Part shown: positions 24,476-31,814 of the stretch, piece after piece
Layout of the letters: each line of letters begins with the position of its first letter
Numbering within the stretch: the stretch's first letter is position 1
Source: JBLNBU01 sp050260215
Lineage (GTDB): Bacteria; Pseudomonadota; Alphaproteobacteria; Rhodospirillales; Magnetospirillaceae
DNA: 31,814 nt
Direction of reading: 5' to 3'
Assembly: GCA_050260215.1 (NCBI GenBank)
Contig: JBLNBU010000046.1
Location: forward strand, 1 to 31,814
Made by a program: the position numbers and the translations under genes
The notes under the pieces: model-generated
Databases searched by the model: none
Seen by the model: the letters and a program-made list of their open reading frames with translations, nothing else
Told to the model about the DNA's origin: nothing

Positions 24476-26791
24476 CTAGGACGCCAAGATGGGGGGGGCC
24501 GCCGCCGGCAGGGTGAAGGTGAAGCGGCAGCCGCCCTCGGGGCCGTCCTCGACCCAGATGCGGCCGCCGTGGCGTTCGACGATGCGCTTGCAGATGGCCA
24601 GGCCCATGCCCAGGCCGTTGACGTCGGGACGCGCGCCCACCCGCTGGAACACGCCGAAGATGCGCGAACGCTCCTCTGCCGGGATGCCGGGGCCGTTGTC
24701 GGTCACCGACAGCTCGACCATGGGGCCGGTGCGCCTGCAGGCGATGGCCACCTGTGCCGGCCGGTCGGGCACGCGGTACTTGATGGCGTTGGCGATCAGG
24801 TTCTGGAACAGGCCAACCAGCTGGGATTCGTCGGCCATGACCCAGGGCAGCTCGTCGGCGGCCACACGGGTGCCGCTTTCGGTGACGGCCATGGCCAGGT
24901 TGTCCATCGCCTGGCCCAAGGCCGCCGAGGCGTCCTGCGCCCGGATGTCGCCGGCGCGGGTGCCGACACGGGCGAATTCCAGCAGGGCGTTGATCATGCT
25001 GCTCATGCGCTTGGCGCCGTTGACGGCGAAGGCGACCGAATCGGCCTCGCCGGCCTCGAGCCGATCGCCCAGGCGGCGGGCCAACAGCTGCACGTGGCCG
25101 GCGACGCTGCGCAGCGGCTCTTGCAGGTCGTGGGAAACGGCATAGGCGAACTGTTCGAGGTCGGTGTTGGACCGCTTGAGGTCGTTGACCAGGGCCTCGC
25201 GCTCGGCGGCGGCGCGCCGGGCGTCGCCGATGTCGCGGAAGACGATCACCGCGCCCTGCACCCGGCCATCCTCGATGATGGCGTCGACGGTGAAGGCGAC
25301 CTCGAGCCGGGTGCCGTCCTTGCGCCAGAACACGTCCTCGGGGCAACTGCGCGGGTGGCCGTCGGCCAGGGTCAGGTGGACGGGGCACTCGACCTGCGGG
25401 TGGGGCGTGCCGTCGGCCCGGGTGTGATGGACCCGTTCGTGGTGGGTGTGCCCGGCGAAGTCCTCGAGGTGCCAGCCCAGCATCCGCCGGGCGGCCGGAT
25501 TGAAGAAAATCGTCTCGCCATGGCCGTCCAGGCCGATGATGCCGTCGCCGGCGCAATCGAGGATCAGTTCGTTCTGCCGCGACAGGCGGGCCAGTTCGCC
25601 GGCCATGCGCTCGCGCTCGACCAGGCTGTCGCGGAACGAGCGCACCGCGCGGGCCATGCGCCCCATCTCGTCGTCGCGGTCGGTGGCCGGGGGCACCGGG
25701 ACGGTATCGCCCTGGGCCAGGGCGTCCAGCTGCTCCTGGATCACGCCCAGCGGGCGCAGCAGGCGGCGGACCGCCAGCACCAGGGTGCCGCCCCCCAGCG
25801 CCAGGGTTATGGCCGCCAGCAGGGAATGCAGCAGCAGCCAGCGCGCCGCATCGGCCATGTTGCCCTCGGCATAGGCGGCGGTGTCGGTGGTGACCACTGC
25901 CATCAGCCGGGCGATGGAGTCGAGCGCCGGCACCGAGGCGGCGGTCAGATCGGCCACGGGCACGGGATAGGGCTCGCCCGACCGGGCCGCGGCCAGCACC
26001 TTGTCCTCGAGCGGGCGGTAGCGGGTGAAGAAGGCCTCGTCGACCCATTTCAAGGCGGCGTCGACGGCCGGGCTGCCGGCCAGGCCGGCGTCGCGCTGCA
26101 GCGCCGACCACACCGCGGCGGCCTGGCCGCGCAGGCGCATGATCTCCTCGACGGTTGCGCGCTCGAGCGGCTTGCCCGACGACACCCCGGCCGCCAGCCG
26201 GGATGATTCCACGCCCAGGGCGTCACGCAGCTCGAACGCCTGGATCTTGAGGCGGCTGCGCACCCGGAACGACGAGGTCACCTGCTCGCGCTTCAAGGTA
26301 GTCGCCGCCATCAGGCGTCCCAGGTCGGCCACCAGCGCCGAGGCCGCCGTGAACCAGCGGTCGGCCAGGGCGGGATCGCGCGCCTCGCGCGGGCGGGCCA
26401 GGGCCGCGTCGACCTCCACCCGCAACGCCTTGATGCGGGCATAGCCTTCGGCCACCGTCGCCGCATGGTCGCCCAGGGTGAACAGCGCGGGTTCGAGGTT
26501 GTCGGCGACCGCCTGGCGGCGGGCGGCGACGAAGGCGCGGTTGTCCTCGGCGACGGGACCCGAGGCGCGCAGCAAGACGTTGGTTCGTCCCCGCTCGAAC
26601 GCCAGGTTCTGGGCCGCCTGCAACAGCTTGTCGACGGTGCCGTTGGTCGACAGCACCACCGCGGCGTCGCGATATTCCCGCCACTGCCTGAAAACGCCGC
26701 CGCCGACCTCGACCCAAGTTAGCGCCACCAAAGCGGCGACCAGGGCCGTGACCGTACGGCGCAACGAAAGACTGAGCCGCCCCTTTTCCAT
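24476..26791 (-). CDS. Membrane histidine kinase with HAMP and PAS
   Basis: 771 residues. Membrane helix 1 lies at about 12-27, then a large helical periplasmic domain of about 285 residues (NIT/four-helix-like, many Arg/Ala), helix 2 at about 315-338, a HAMP segment (RRLLRPLGVIQEQLDALAQGD), a PAS domain (about 410-535, CAGDGIIGLDGHGETIFFNPAARRMLGW) and a HisKA box with H554 in AVSHDLQEPLRSV, the phytochrome-type subfamily. The HATPase has NLIANAIKYR, DNGPGIPAEERSRIFGVFQRV and GLGMGLAICKRIV. It is transcribed 39 bases after cheB, so it may belong to the chemosensory operon. No response regulator is adjacent. The input may be a small periplasmic ligand; the family of the sensor domain is not certain. 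Confidence 0.9.
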   Translation of the reverse strand: MEKGRLSLSLRRTVTALVAALVALTWVEVGGGVFRQWREYRDAAVVLSTNGTVDKLLQAAQNLAFERGRTNVLLRASGPVAEDNRAFVAARRQAVADNLEPALFTLGDHAATVAEGYARIKALRVEVDAALARPREARDPALADRWFTAASALVADLGRLMAATTLKREQVTSSFRVRSRLKIQAFELRDALGVESSRLAAGVSSGKPLERATVEEIMRLRGQAAAVWSALQRDAGLAGSPAVDAALKWVDEAFFTRYRPLEDKVLAAARSGEPYPVPVADLTAASVPALDSIARLMAVVTTDTAAYAEGNMADAARWLLLHSLLAAITLALGGGTLVLAVRRLLRPLGVIQEQLDALAQGDTVPVPPATDRDDEMGRMARAVRSFRDSLVERERMAGELARLSRQNELILDCAGDGIIGLDGHGETIFFNPAARRMLGWHLEDFAGHTHHERVHHTRADGTPHPQVECPVHLTLADGHPRSCPEDVFWRKDGTRLEVAFTVDAIIEDGRVQGAVIVFRDIGDARRAAAEREALVNDLKRSNTDLEQFAYAVSHDLQEPLRSVAGHVQLLARRLGDRLEAGEADSVAFAVNGAKRMSSMINALLEFARVGTRAGDIRAQDASAALGQAMDNLAMAVTESGTRVAADELPWVMADESQLVGLFQNLIANAIKYRVPDRPAQVAIACRRTGPMVELSVTDNGPGIPAEERSRIFGVFQRVGARPDVNGLGMGLAICKRIVERHGGRIWVEDGPEGGCRFTFTLPAAAPPILAS

Positions 26792-26830
26792 CGCGCCAGC
26801 ATAATACGAAAGTAAAAGGCGGAAAAGGTC

Positions 26831-27910
26831 TCAGGCCGAGCGCAGCCGGGCGATGTGGGCCGGGATGTCGGCCAGCCCGGCCACCCGCTCGGCCGCGCCC
26901 AGGGCTATGGCTTCGCGGGGCATGCCGAAGACGATGCACGATTCCTCGTCCTGGGCGATGGTGGCGGCGCCGGCCCGGCGCATCTCCAAAAGGCCCTTGG
27001 CGCCGTCGTCGCCCATGCCGGTCATGATGATGCCCACCGCGTTGGCGCCCCCGTACTGGGCGGCCGAGCGGAACAGCACGTCCACCGAGGGACGGTGGCG
27101 CGACACCAGCGGCCCGTCCTTGACGGCGACGAAATAGCGGGCGCCGGACCGCTGCAGCAGCATGTGCCGGTTGCCCGGGGCAATCAGCACGTGGCCGCGC
27201 AGCACCGGATCGCCGTCCTCGGCTTCCTTGACGGTGACCGCGCACAAGGAATCAAGGCGGCGGGCGAAGGCGGCGGTGAACGCTTCCGGCATGTGCTGGA
27301 CGATGCAGATGCCGGGCGCGTCGGCGGGCAGTTGTTCGAGCACCTCGCGCAGCGACTCGGTGCCGCCGGTCGAGGCGCCGATGCACACCACCCGTTCGGT
27401 GGTCCGCGCCATGGCGTGCGTGCCGGCGACGGGCGGCGGGATGACGGCGTCGGCCGAAAGCTTGGGCTGGACGCGGCGCAGGCGCGGCTGGGCGATGGGC
27501 TTCAGCCGGGCCAGGGCGGCGGCCTTGACGGTGTCGCAGATGCGGGTCTGCGCCTCCATCAACTGCTGGCGGGTGTCGACCTTGGGCTTGCAGATGACGT
27601 CGACGGCGCCGGCCTCCAGCGCCTGCATCAGCGTTTCCGAGCCGTCCTCGGTCAGCGACGAGCACATGACCACCGGGATCGGGTGCTGGGCCATGATCTT
27701 GCGCAGGAAGGTGATGCCGTCCATGCGGGGCATCTCGACGTCCAGCGTGATGACGTCGGGGACCTGCTGCTGCAGGCGGCGCGCCGCGGCGAACGGGTCG
27801 GGAGCGGTGCCGATCACCTCGATGGAGGGGTCGGACGACAGGATCTCGGCCAGCGTCTGGCGCACCGAGGCCGAGTCGTCGACGATCAGCACGGTGGTGC
27901 GCCGGGGCAT
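26831..27910 (-). CDS. cheB: CheB methylesterase/deamidase
   Basis: 359 residues. The receiver domain has D57 in ITLDVEMPRMDG, followed by CSSLTEDGSETLMQALEAGAVDVICKPK. A linker of about 60 residues leads to the esterase domain with the triad S180 (CIGASTGGTES), H206 (IVQHMPEAF) and D302 (TGMGDDGAKG). It removes methyl groups from receptor glutamates and deamidates glutamines, adjusting receptor sensitivity after phosphorylation. It starts 4 bases after cheR on the same strand. The adjacent receptor carries a C-terminal motif expected to bind CheR and CheB. Confidence 0.96.
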   Translation of the reverse strand: MPRRTTVLIVDDSASVRQTLAEILSSDPSIEVIGTAPDPFAAARRLQQQVPDVITLDVEMPRMDGITFLRKIMAQHPIPVVMCSSLTEDGSETLMQALEAGAVDVICKPKVDTRQQLMEAQTRICDTVKAAALARLKPIAQPRLRRVQPKLSADAVIPPPVAGTHAMARTTERVVCIGASTGGTESLREVLEQLPADAPGICIVQHMPEAFTAAFARRLDSLCAVTVKEAEDGDPVLRGHVLIAPGNRHMLLQRSGARYFVAVKDGPLVSRHRPSVDVLFRSAAQYGGANAVGIIMTGMGDDGAKGLLEMRRAGAATIAQDEESCIVFGMPREAIALGAAERVAGLADIPAHIARLRSA

Positions 27911-27914
27911 GGCC

Positions 27915-28763
27915 TCAATCCTTCATGAACACCGTCGGCGCCACCGGGCGCACCGGCAGCGAGAAGCCGCCGATGCTCTCGGAGTGGCCGATGAACAGGT
28001 ACCCGCCGGGGGCGAGGTGGTCGCACAGGCGCTGCAGCACCGCCTCCTGGGCGTCCTTTTCGAAATAGATCAGCACGTTGCGGCAGAACACCGCATCGAA
28101 CCCGCCCTCGACCGCGTAGGCCTCGTCCATCAGGTTCAGCCGGCCGAAGCGGACACGGCGACGCAGTTCGGGGACGACGCGCACCTGGTGGCGGGACGGG
28201 TCCTTGGGCTGCAGGAAATAACGCCGGCGCATGTCGGCCGGCACCGGCCCCAGGGCATCGGCCGAATAGATGGCGGTCTTGGCCACTTCGAGCACCTCGG
28301 TGCACAGGTCAGTGGCCAGCACCGCGTATTCGGTGCGCGGGTGGCTGCGGACGAAGTCGTCGAGCACCATGGCCAGGGTATAGGGCTCGGCACCGGTCGA
28401 GCAGGCGGCGCTCCACACCTTGAAGGTGCCGCCGGCCGGCCCCAGGCGGGCGGGCAGCGCGGTGCGCACCAGGACGTTGAAGTGCTCGCGCTCGCGGAAG
28501 AACTCGGTCTTGTTGGTGGTGACCAGGTCGATCAGGTGGACGGTCTCGTCGCCCAGCCCGCCGGCTTCGAACAGCCAGTCGCAATAGGCGCCGAAGTCGG
28601 CGAAGCCTAAGTCGCGGACGCGCCGGCGCAGGCGGCCTTCGACCATGGACTTCTTCGACGACGGCATCTTCAGCCCGGCATAGGCGTGGATGAACTCGGC
28701 CAGGCGGCGGAAGTCCCGGGGCGACAGGCCGCCCTCGACGCTGCGCGGCAGGGATCCGTCCAT
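27915..28763 (-). CDS. cheR: CheR receptor methyltransferase
   Basis: 282 residues. An N-terminal helical domain (LSPRDFRRLAEFIHAYAGLKM) is followed by the SAM-dependent methyltransferase domain: TTNKTEFFREREHF, VWSAACSTGAEPYTLAM (SAM-binding loop), ATDLCTEVLEVAKTAIY and FDAVFCRNVLIYF. It methylates glutamates of the receptor cytoplasmic domain. ATG 28763 is chosen; a GTG at 28772 would give a GTGA overlap with the upstream cheW stop and add three residues, and is also plausible. It lies between cheW and cheB as in many alphaproteobacterial chemosensory clusters. Confidence 0.95.
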   Translation of the reverse strand: MDGSLPRSVEGGLSPRDFRRLAEFIHAYAGLKMPSSKKSMVEGRLRRRVRDLGFADFGAYCDWLFEAGGLGDETVHLIDLVTTNKTEFFREREHFNVLVRTALPARLGPAGGTFKVWSAACSTGAEPYTLAMVLDDFVRSHPRTEYAVLATDLCTEVLEVAKTAIYSADALGPVPADMRRRYFLQPKDPSRHQVRVVPELRRRVRFGRLNLMDEAYAVEGGFDAVFCRNVLIYFEKDAQEAVLQRLCDHLAPGGYLFIGHSESIGGFSLPVRPVAPTVFMKD

Positions 28764-28768
28764 GGGCC

Positions 28769-29266
28769 TCACCCCACCGCCTGGCCGTCCAGAAGGGCCG
28801 CCTCTTCGCCGGTCAGCAGGCGGCCGAGGTCGAAGACGATGACGAAGGTGCCGTTGCGCCGCCCGACGCCCCGGATATAGTCGGAACGCCAGCGGATGCC
28901 GATCTCGGGCGGCTGCTCGATGCGACCCTCGTCGAGGCCGGTGACCTCGAACACCTGGTCGGCCAGCAGCCCGAGCGCGAGCGGACGGCCTCCCACCTGG
29001 GCATCGAGGACGACGATGCGCGTCTGGGGGGTGACGGCGGCGGCCACCAGGCCCAGCTTGACCCGCAGGTCGACCACCGGCACCGCCTGGCCGCGCACGT
29101 CGATCAGGCCCAGCAGGAAGGCGGGCGCGTTGGGCATGCGCGCCACCGGGCGCACGTCCAGGATCTCGCGCACCGCCTCGACGCCCACCGCGAACACCTC
29201 GCCGTCCACCCCCAGGGTGACGAACTGGGCGCCGTCGGCCGGAACGCAGCCTGCAGCGGCGGCCAT
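28769..29266 (-). CDS. cheW: CheW coupling protein
   Basis: 165 residues with the CheW fold: FVTLGVDGEVFAVGVEAVREILDVRPVARMPNAPAFLLGLIDVRGQAVPVVDLRVKLG, then TRIVVLDAQ, ALGLLADQVFEVTGLD, and the C-terminal strand RRNGTFVIVFDLGRLL. It bridges receptors and CheA in the signalling array. ATG 29266 lies 4 bases beyond the receptor stop codon; an earlier ATG at 29293 overlaps the receptor and has no better ribosome-binding site. A second, clearly related cheW lies on the other side of the receptor. Confidence 0.94.
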   Translation of the reverse strand: MAAAAGCVPADGAQFVTLGVDGEVFAVGVEAVREILDVRPVARMPNAPAFLLGLIDVRGQAVPVVDLRVKLGLVAAAVTPQTRIVVLDAQVGGRPLALGLLADQVFEVTGLDEGRIEQPPEIGIRWRSDYIRGVGRRNGTFVIVFDLGRLLTGEEAALLDGQAVG

Positions 29267-29270
29267 GACG

Positions 29271-31352
29271 CTAGTACCGCTCGAACTCGGCATCGGCGGC
29301 GTCGGGGCCGGCCCCCATCTCGAGGACCACGCCCTCGGCCCTGCCGTTGGCCCGGCGTTTCGCCGACGCCGACTTGGCCGGAGCCATGGGCTTGGGTGCG
29401 GCGGGCTTGGCCGGCTTGGCCAGGTGGGCGACCGCGTGATGGGCCGCCGGCCGCACTGCCGCCCGCACCGGCGCGTCGCCGTTCCCGGTGCGGAAGAAGG
29501 CGATGGTCGACTGCAGCTGCTCGGCCTGGCTGGCCAGCTCCTCCGAGGTCGAGGACATCTCCTCCGACGCCGCGGCGTTCTGCTGGGTCACCTTGTCCAG
29601 TTGCTGGATGGCCTGGTTGACCTGCTCGGCACCGATGTCCTGCTCGCGGCAGGCGGCGCTGATCTCTTCGACCAGCTCGGCGGTCTTCTTGATGTCGGGC
29701 ACCAGCCTGACCAGCATCTCGCCTGCCTCGCGGGCGGTCTTGACGGTGTCCGAGGACAGCCCGCTGATCTCGGCCGCCGCCGCCTGGCTGCGTTCGGCCA
29801 GCTTGCGCACCTCCGAGGCGACCACCGCGAAGCCCTTGCCGTGCTCGCCGGCGCGTGCCGCCTCCACCGCGGCGTTCAGCGCCAAAAGGTCGGTCTGGCG
29901 GGCGATCTCCTGGACGATGGTGATCTTCTCGGCGATGGTCTGCATGGCGGTGACCGCCTTGTCGACCGCCTCGCCGGACACCTGGGCGTCACGCGCCGAC
30001 TGGCGGGCGATCTTCTCGGTCTGGCTGGCGTTCTCGGCGTTCTGCTTGACGTTGGCGGCCATCTGCTCCATCGACGCCGACGCTTCTTCGGCGGCCGAGG
30101 CCTGCTCGGTGGCGCCCTGGGCCATTTCCTCGGCGCTCGAGCTCAGCTCCTCGCTGCCCGAGGCGACGTTGGACGAGGCGGACGACACCTCGGCGACGAC
30201 GCTGCGCAACTTGCCGATCATGTCATTGACGTGGGACAGCAGCGCGGTGATCTCGTCGTTGCCCGACAGTTCGGCGGTGCGCGACAGGTCGCCGTTGGCC
30301 ACCGCCTGGGCCAGGTCGCCGGCCTTGGTCAGGCCGCGCGACACGCCGATCGAGATCCACGCGGCGATCGAAGCGCCGAACAGCAGCGACAGGGCGACGG
30401 TGGCGAACAGGGCCAGGCGGGCCGATGCGTAGATGGCGTCGCTTTCGGCCTTGGCTGTCTCCATCGCCTTCTTGTTCAGCTCGACCAGATCGTTCAGCGC
30501 GGCTTCAGCCTTCAGGCGCGCCTCGCGGCCGTCCTTGGTGGTGATCTCGAACGCCTTGGAGTTGGTGTTGGCCAATCCGAGCGTGCGGGCGGACTCGTCG
30601 ATCTTGAACCAGCGGGCAAGCCGCTCGCTCGCCTGCTCGAAGCGGACACGATCGTCGTCGGCAACCGCCTTTTCGAGCGCGTCGCGCAGGCGGCGGACTT
30701 CCGCCAGGTGCCCCTGGGCCGCCTTGTCGAAGCGGGTGCTGGTGGCGTCGTCGGAAGCCAGGATGACGTCGCGCTGGGTCCGCTGGGCGTCGGCCAGCGC
30801 GGTCAGCAGGCGCGACGCCACCAGCCCGGCCTGGGCCTTCGCCCCCTGGGCTCCCTCGCGGCTGATCAGCGGCCGCAACTGCTCGGCCACCGCGTTCGCG
30901 GCCTCGTCGGACTCGCCCTGGGCCAGCACGCGGGCCTTGACCGCGGAATTCTGCAGGGCAAGGGCCTGGACCTTGGCATCGCTGGCCAGCAATTGGTCGA
31001 ACGCGGCTATGACCGCATCCAGCTTGCGCTTGCCCTCGTCGCTGGCGATCTGGCGCAACTGGTCGTTCTTGGTCTTGAATTCGGCCACCGCCTTGCGGAT
31101 GTCGGCTGCGTACTTCTCCATGCCGGCCTGGCTGTCTTCCAGGATCATGTTCTTCTCGGCGCGGACCACGTCGCCCAGCAGGTTGGTCATCTCCTCGGCC
31201 AGTTCCAGGCGCTTGGCCACCCGCTCGGTGATCTCGTTGAGCTGGTCGTTGATCACCGCCAGGTCGCGGACGGCCAGGCCGGAGGCGAACACCATCAGCA
31301 GCAGGACGGTGGCGAAGCCGGCGGCCAGCTTCAGTTTGATGGTCAGGCGCAT
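29271..31352 (-). CDS. Methyl-accepting chemotaxis protein with CheR/CheB tether motif
   Basis: 693 residues. Membrane helix 1 (about 7-28), a large helical periplasmic domain (about 30-310, helical-bimodular-like), helix 2 (about 311-335), HAMP (about 336-390), then the signalling domain with the conserved hairpin EIARQTDLLALNAAVEAARAGEHGKGFAVVASEVRKLAERS. Ala/Glu/Gln-rich methylation helices flank the hairpin. After the signalling domain comes an Ala/Pro/Lys linker of about 80 residues (VRPAAHHAVAHLAKPAKPAAP...) ending in the pentapeptide EFERY, which fits the x-aromatic-x-x-aromatic tether for CheR and CheB. The start ATG 31352 has GGGAGC upstream. The ligand is unknown; it lies between two cheW genes. 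Confidence 0.94.
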   Translation of the reverse strand: MRLTIKLKLAAGFATVLLLMVFASGLAVRDLAVINDQLNEITERVAKRLELAEEMTNLLGDVVRAEKNMILEDSQAGMEKYAADIRKAVAEFKTKNDQLRQIASDEGKRKLDAVIAAFDQLLASDAKVQALALQNSAVKARVLAQGESDEAANAVAEQLRPLISREGAQGAKAQAGLVASRLLTALADAQRTQRDVILASDDATSTRFDKAAQGHLAEVRRLRDALEKAVADDDRVRFEQASERLARWFKIDESARTLGLANTNSKAFEITTKDGREARLKAEAALNDLVELNKKAMETAKAESDAIYASARLALFATVALSLLFGASIAAWISIGVSRGLTKAGDLAQAVANGDLSRTAELSGNDEITALLSHVNDMIGKLRSVVAEVSSASSNVASGSEELSSSAEEMAQGATEQASAAEEASASMEQMAANVKQNAENASQTEKIARQSARDAQVSGEAVDKAVTAMQTIAEKITIVQEIARQTDLLALNAAVEAARAGEHGKGFAVVASEVRKLAERSQAAAAEISGLSSDTVKTAREAGEMLVRLVPDIKKTAELVEEISAACREQDIGAEQVNQAIQQLDKVTQQNAAASEEMSSTSEELASQAEQLQSTIAFFRTGNGDAPVRAAVRPAAHHAVAHLAKPAKPAAPKPMAPAKSASAKRRANGRAEGVVLEMGAGPDAADAEFERY

Positions 31353-31371
31353 GGCAGGGCTCCCAAAGGCG

Positions 31372-31814
31372 TCATTCGGCGGCGGCGAGCGAGGCTTCGG
31401 CCTGCTCGGGGGCGCCGACGACGCGGTCGATGTCGAGGATGATGACGAAGTCGTCGCCACGCTTGCCGACACCCCGGATGAAGTCGGGGCGCCAGCGCAT
31501 GCCGATGCGGGGGGTTTCCTCCACCGCGGCGGGGGTGATCTCGGTGACCTCGAAGACGCGGTCGGCGAGCACGCCCACTGGGGTGGTCTCGCCGTCGAGG
31601 TCGACCTCGAAGACGACGATTCGGGTGTCGATGGTGGAGTCCAACCGCGCCATGCCGAATCGCACCCACAAGTCGGCCAGCGGCACCACCTTTCCGCGGA
31701 CGTTGATCAGCCCGGCGACGAAGGGACGCGCGTTGGGGACCTCGGTGATGGGCACGTGGTCCAGGATCTCGCGGATGCGCCCGGCGTCGATGGCGAACAC
31801 CTCGCCGCCGAGGC
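31372..31814 (-). CDS. cheW: Second CheW coupling protein, start outside the window
   Basis: The visible part (147 codons) reads LGGEVFAIDAGRIREILDHVPITEVPNARPFVAGLINVRGKVVPLADLWVRFG, then TRIVVFEVDLDGETTPVGVLADRVFEV and GVGKRGDDFVIILDIDRVV. The N-terminal strand lies beyond the right edge. It is a paralogue of the cheW at 28769-29266, sharing the layout IRWRSDYIRGVG versus MRWRPDFIRGVG. It is 19 bases upstream of the receptor gene. An internal GTG at 31800 is not the true start. A cheA gene may lie just outside the window. Confidence 0.92.
   Translation of the reverse strand, partial: LGGEVFAIDAGRIREILDHVPITEVPNARPFVAGLINVRGKVVPLADLWVRFGMARLDSTIDTRIVVFEVDLDGETTPVGVLADRVFEVTEITPAAVEETPRIGMRWRPDFIRGVGKRGDDFVIILDIDRVVGAPEQAEASLAAAE

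Noticed and set aside
24462..24478. GGGT-TAC-ACCC hairpin after the membrane kinase as a terminator
   Set aside because: Only a 4-bp stem with a 3-base loop and no T-tract.
26801..26829. TATTAT (minus strand, 26806-26801) as a -10 box for the membrane kinase gene
   Set aside because: No acceptable -35 at 16-18 bases, and transcription would start at the start codon itself, leaving no leader. Possible but not supportable.
28896..31442. Plus-strand ORF of 848 codons opposite the chemotaxis genes
   Set aside because: Antisense shadow caused by high GC at third codon positions; the minus strand carries the receptor and CheW motifs.

Overview
The window is very GC-rich and densely coded. It carries many two-component, PAS/GGDEF and chemotaxis proteins, a [NiFe]-hydrogenase of the cytoplasmic NAD(P)-linked (group 3b, sulfhydrogenase-like) type, and a FecR-domain giant-protein N-terminus. 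Together these suggest a free-living, metabolically versatile alphaproteobacterium, most likely Rhodospirillales (Magnetospirillum-like). That placement is an inference from gene style; there is no rRNA or other marker here.

Layout. (1) 1-1461, minus: N-terminal part of a FecR-domain protein running off the left edge. (2) 1817-3679, plus: membrane diguanylate cyclase with a periplasmic CxxCH haem motif and a cysteine-rich cytoplasmic sensor region, followed by a perfect 32-bp palindrome. (3) 3824-4198, plus: small protein resembling the DNA-binding domain IV of DnaA. (4) 4254-9054, plus: a compact signalling run of OmpR-type response regulator, soluble receiver-histidine kinase, periplasmic solute-binding protein, SiaB-like kinase, SiaC-like phosphoprotein and a second soluble histidine kinase. 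The last three overlap by single start/stop junctions. (5) 9051-14362, minus: hydrogenase operon, in transcription order Fe-S beta subunit, cyclic-nucleotide-binding-fold protein with a lysine-rich tail, FAD/NAD(P) gamma subunit, small subunit, large subunit and maturation protease. (6) 14507-15649, minus: site-2-type membrane metalloprotease with two CBS domains and its own terminator. (7) 15828-16746, plus: GNAT acetyltransferase and Rrf2-type regulator. (8) 16747-24388, minus: HTH regulator, large PAS-hybrid kinase with Hpt, FIST sensor protein, small secreted protein, NodT-type outer-membrane factor and secreted phospholipase D-like protein. (9) 24476-31814, minus: chemosensory cluster cheW-MCP-cheW-cheR-cheB followed by a membrane histidine kinase; the first cheW runs off the right edge and no cheA is visible.

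How the genes work together. Most of the window is sensing machinery: four histidine kinases, a response regulator, a c-di-GMP synthase, a SiaB/SiaC phospho-switch, a FIST/hybrid-kinase pair and a receptor array module. The hydrogenase operon is the one clear metabolic unit. It should couple H2 to NAD(P)(H) in the cytoplasm, and it contains its protease but no hyp genes here.

The most interesting points are: the SiaB-SiaC pair wired to a histidine kinase instead of SiaA/SiaD; the CRP-fold protein with a histone-H1-like tail inside the hydrogenase operon; a dispersed palindromic element that seems to sit in frame within the N-terminus of the hydrogenase protease; the haem/cysteine double-sensor cyclase; a NosP-like FIST-kinase pair; and a receptor C-terminus matching the CheR/CheB tether motif. 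No tRNA, rRNA, CRISPR array, insertion sequence or phage gene was seen.
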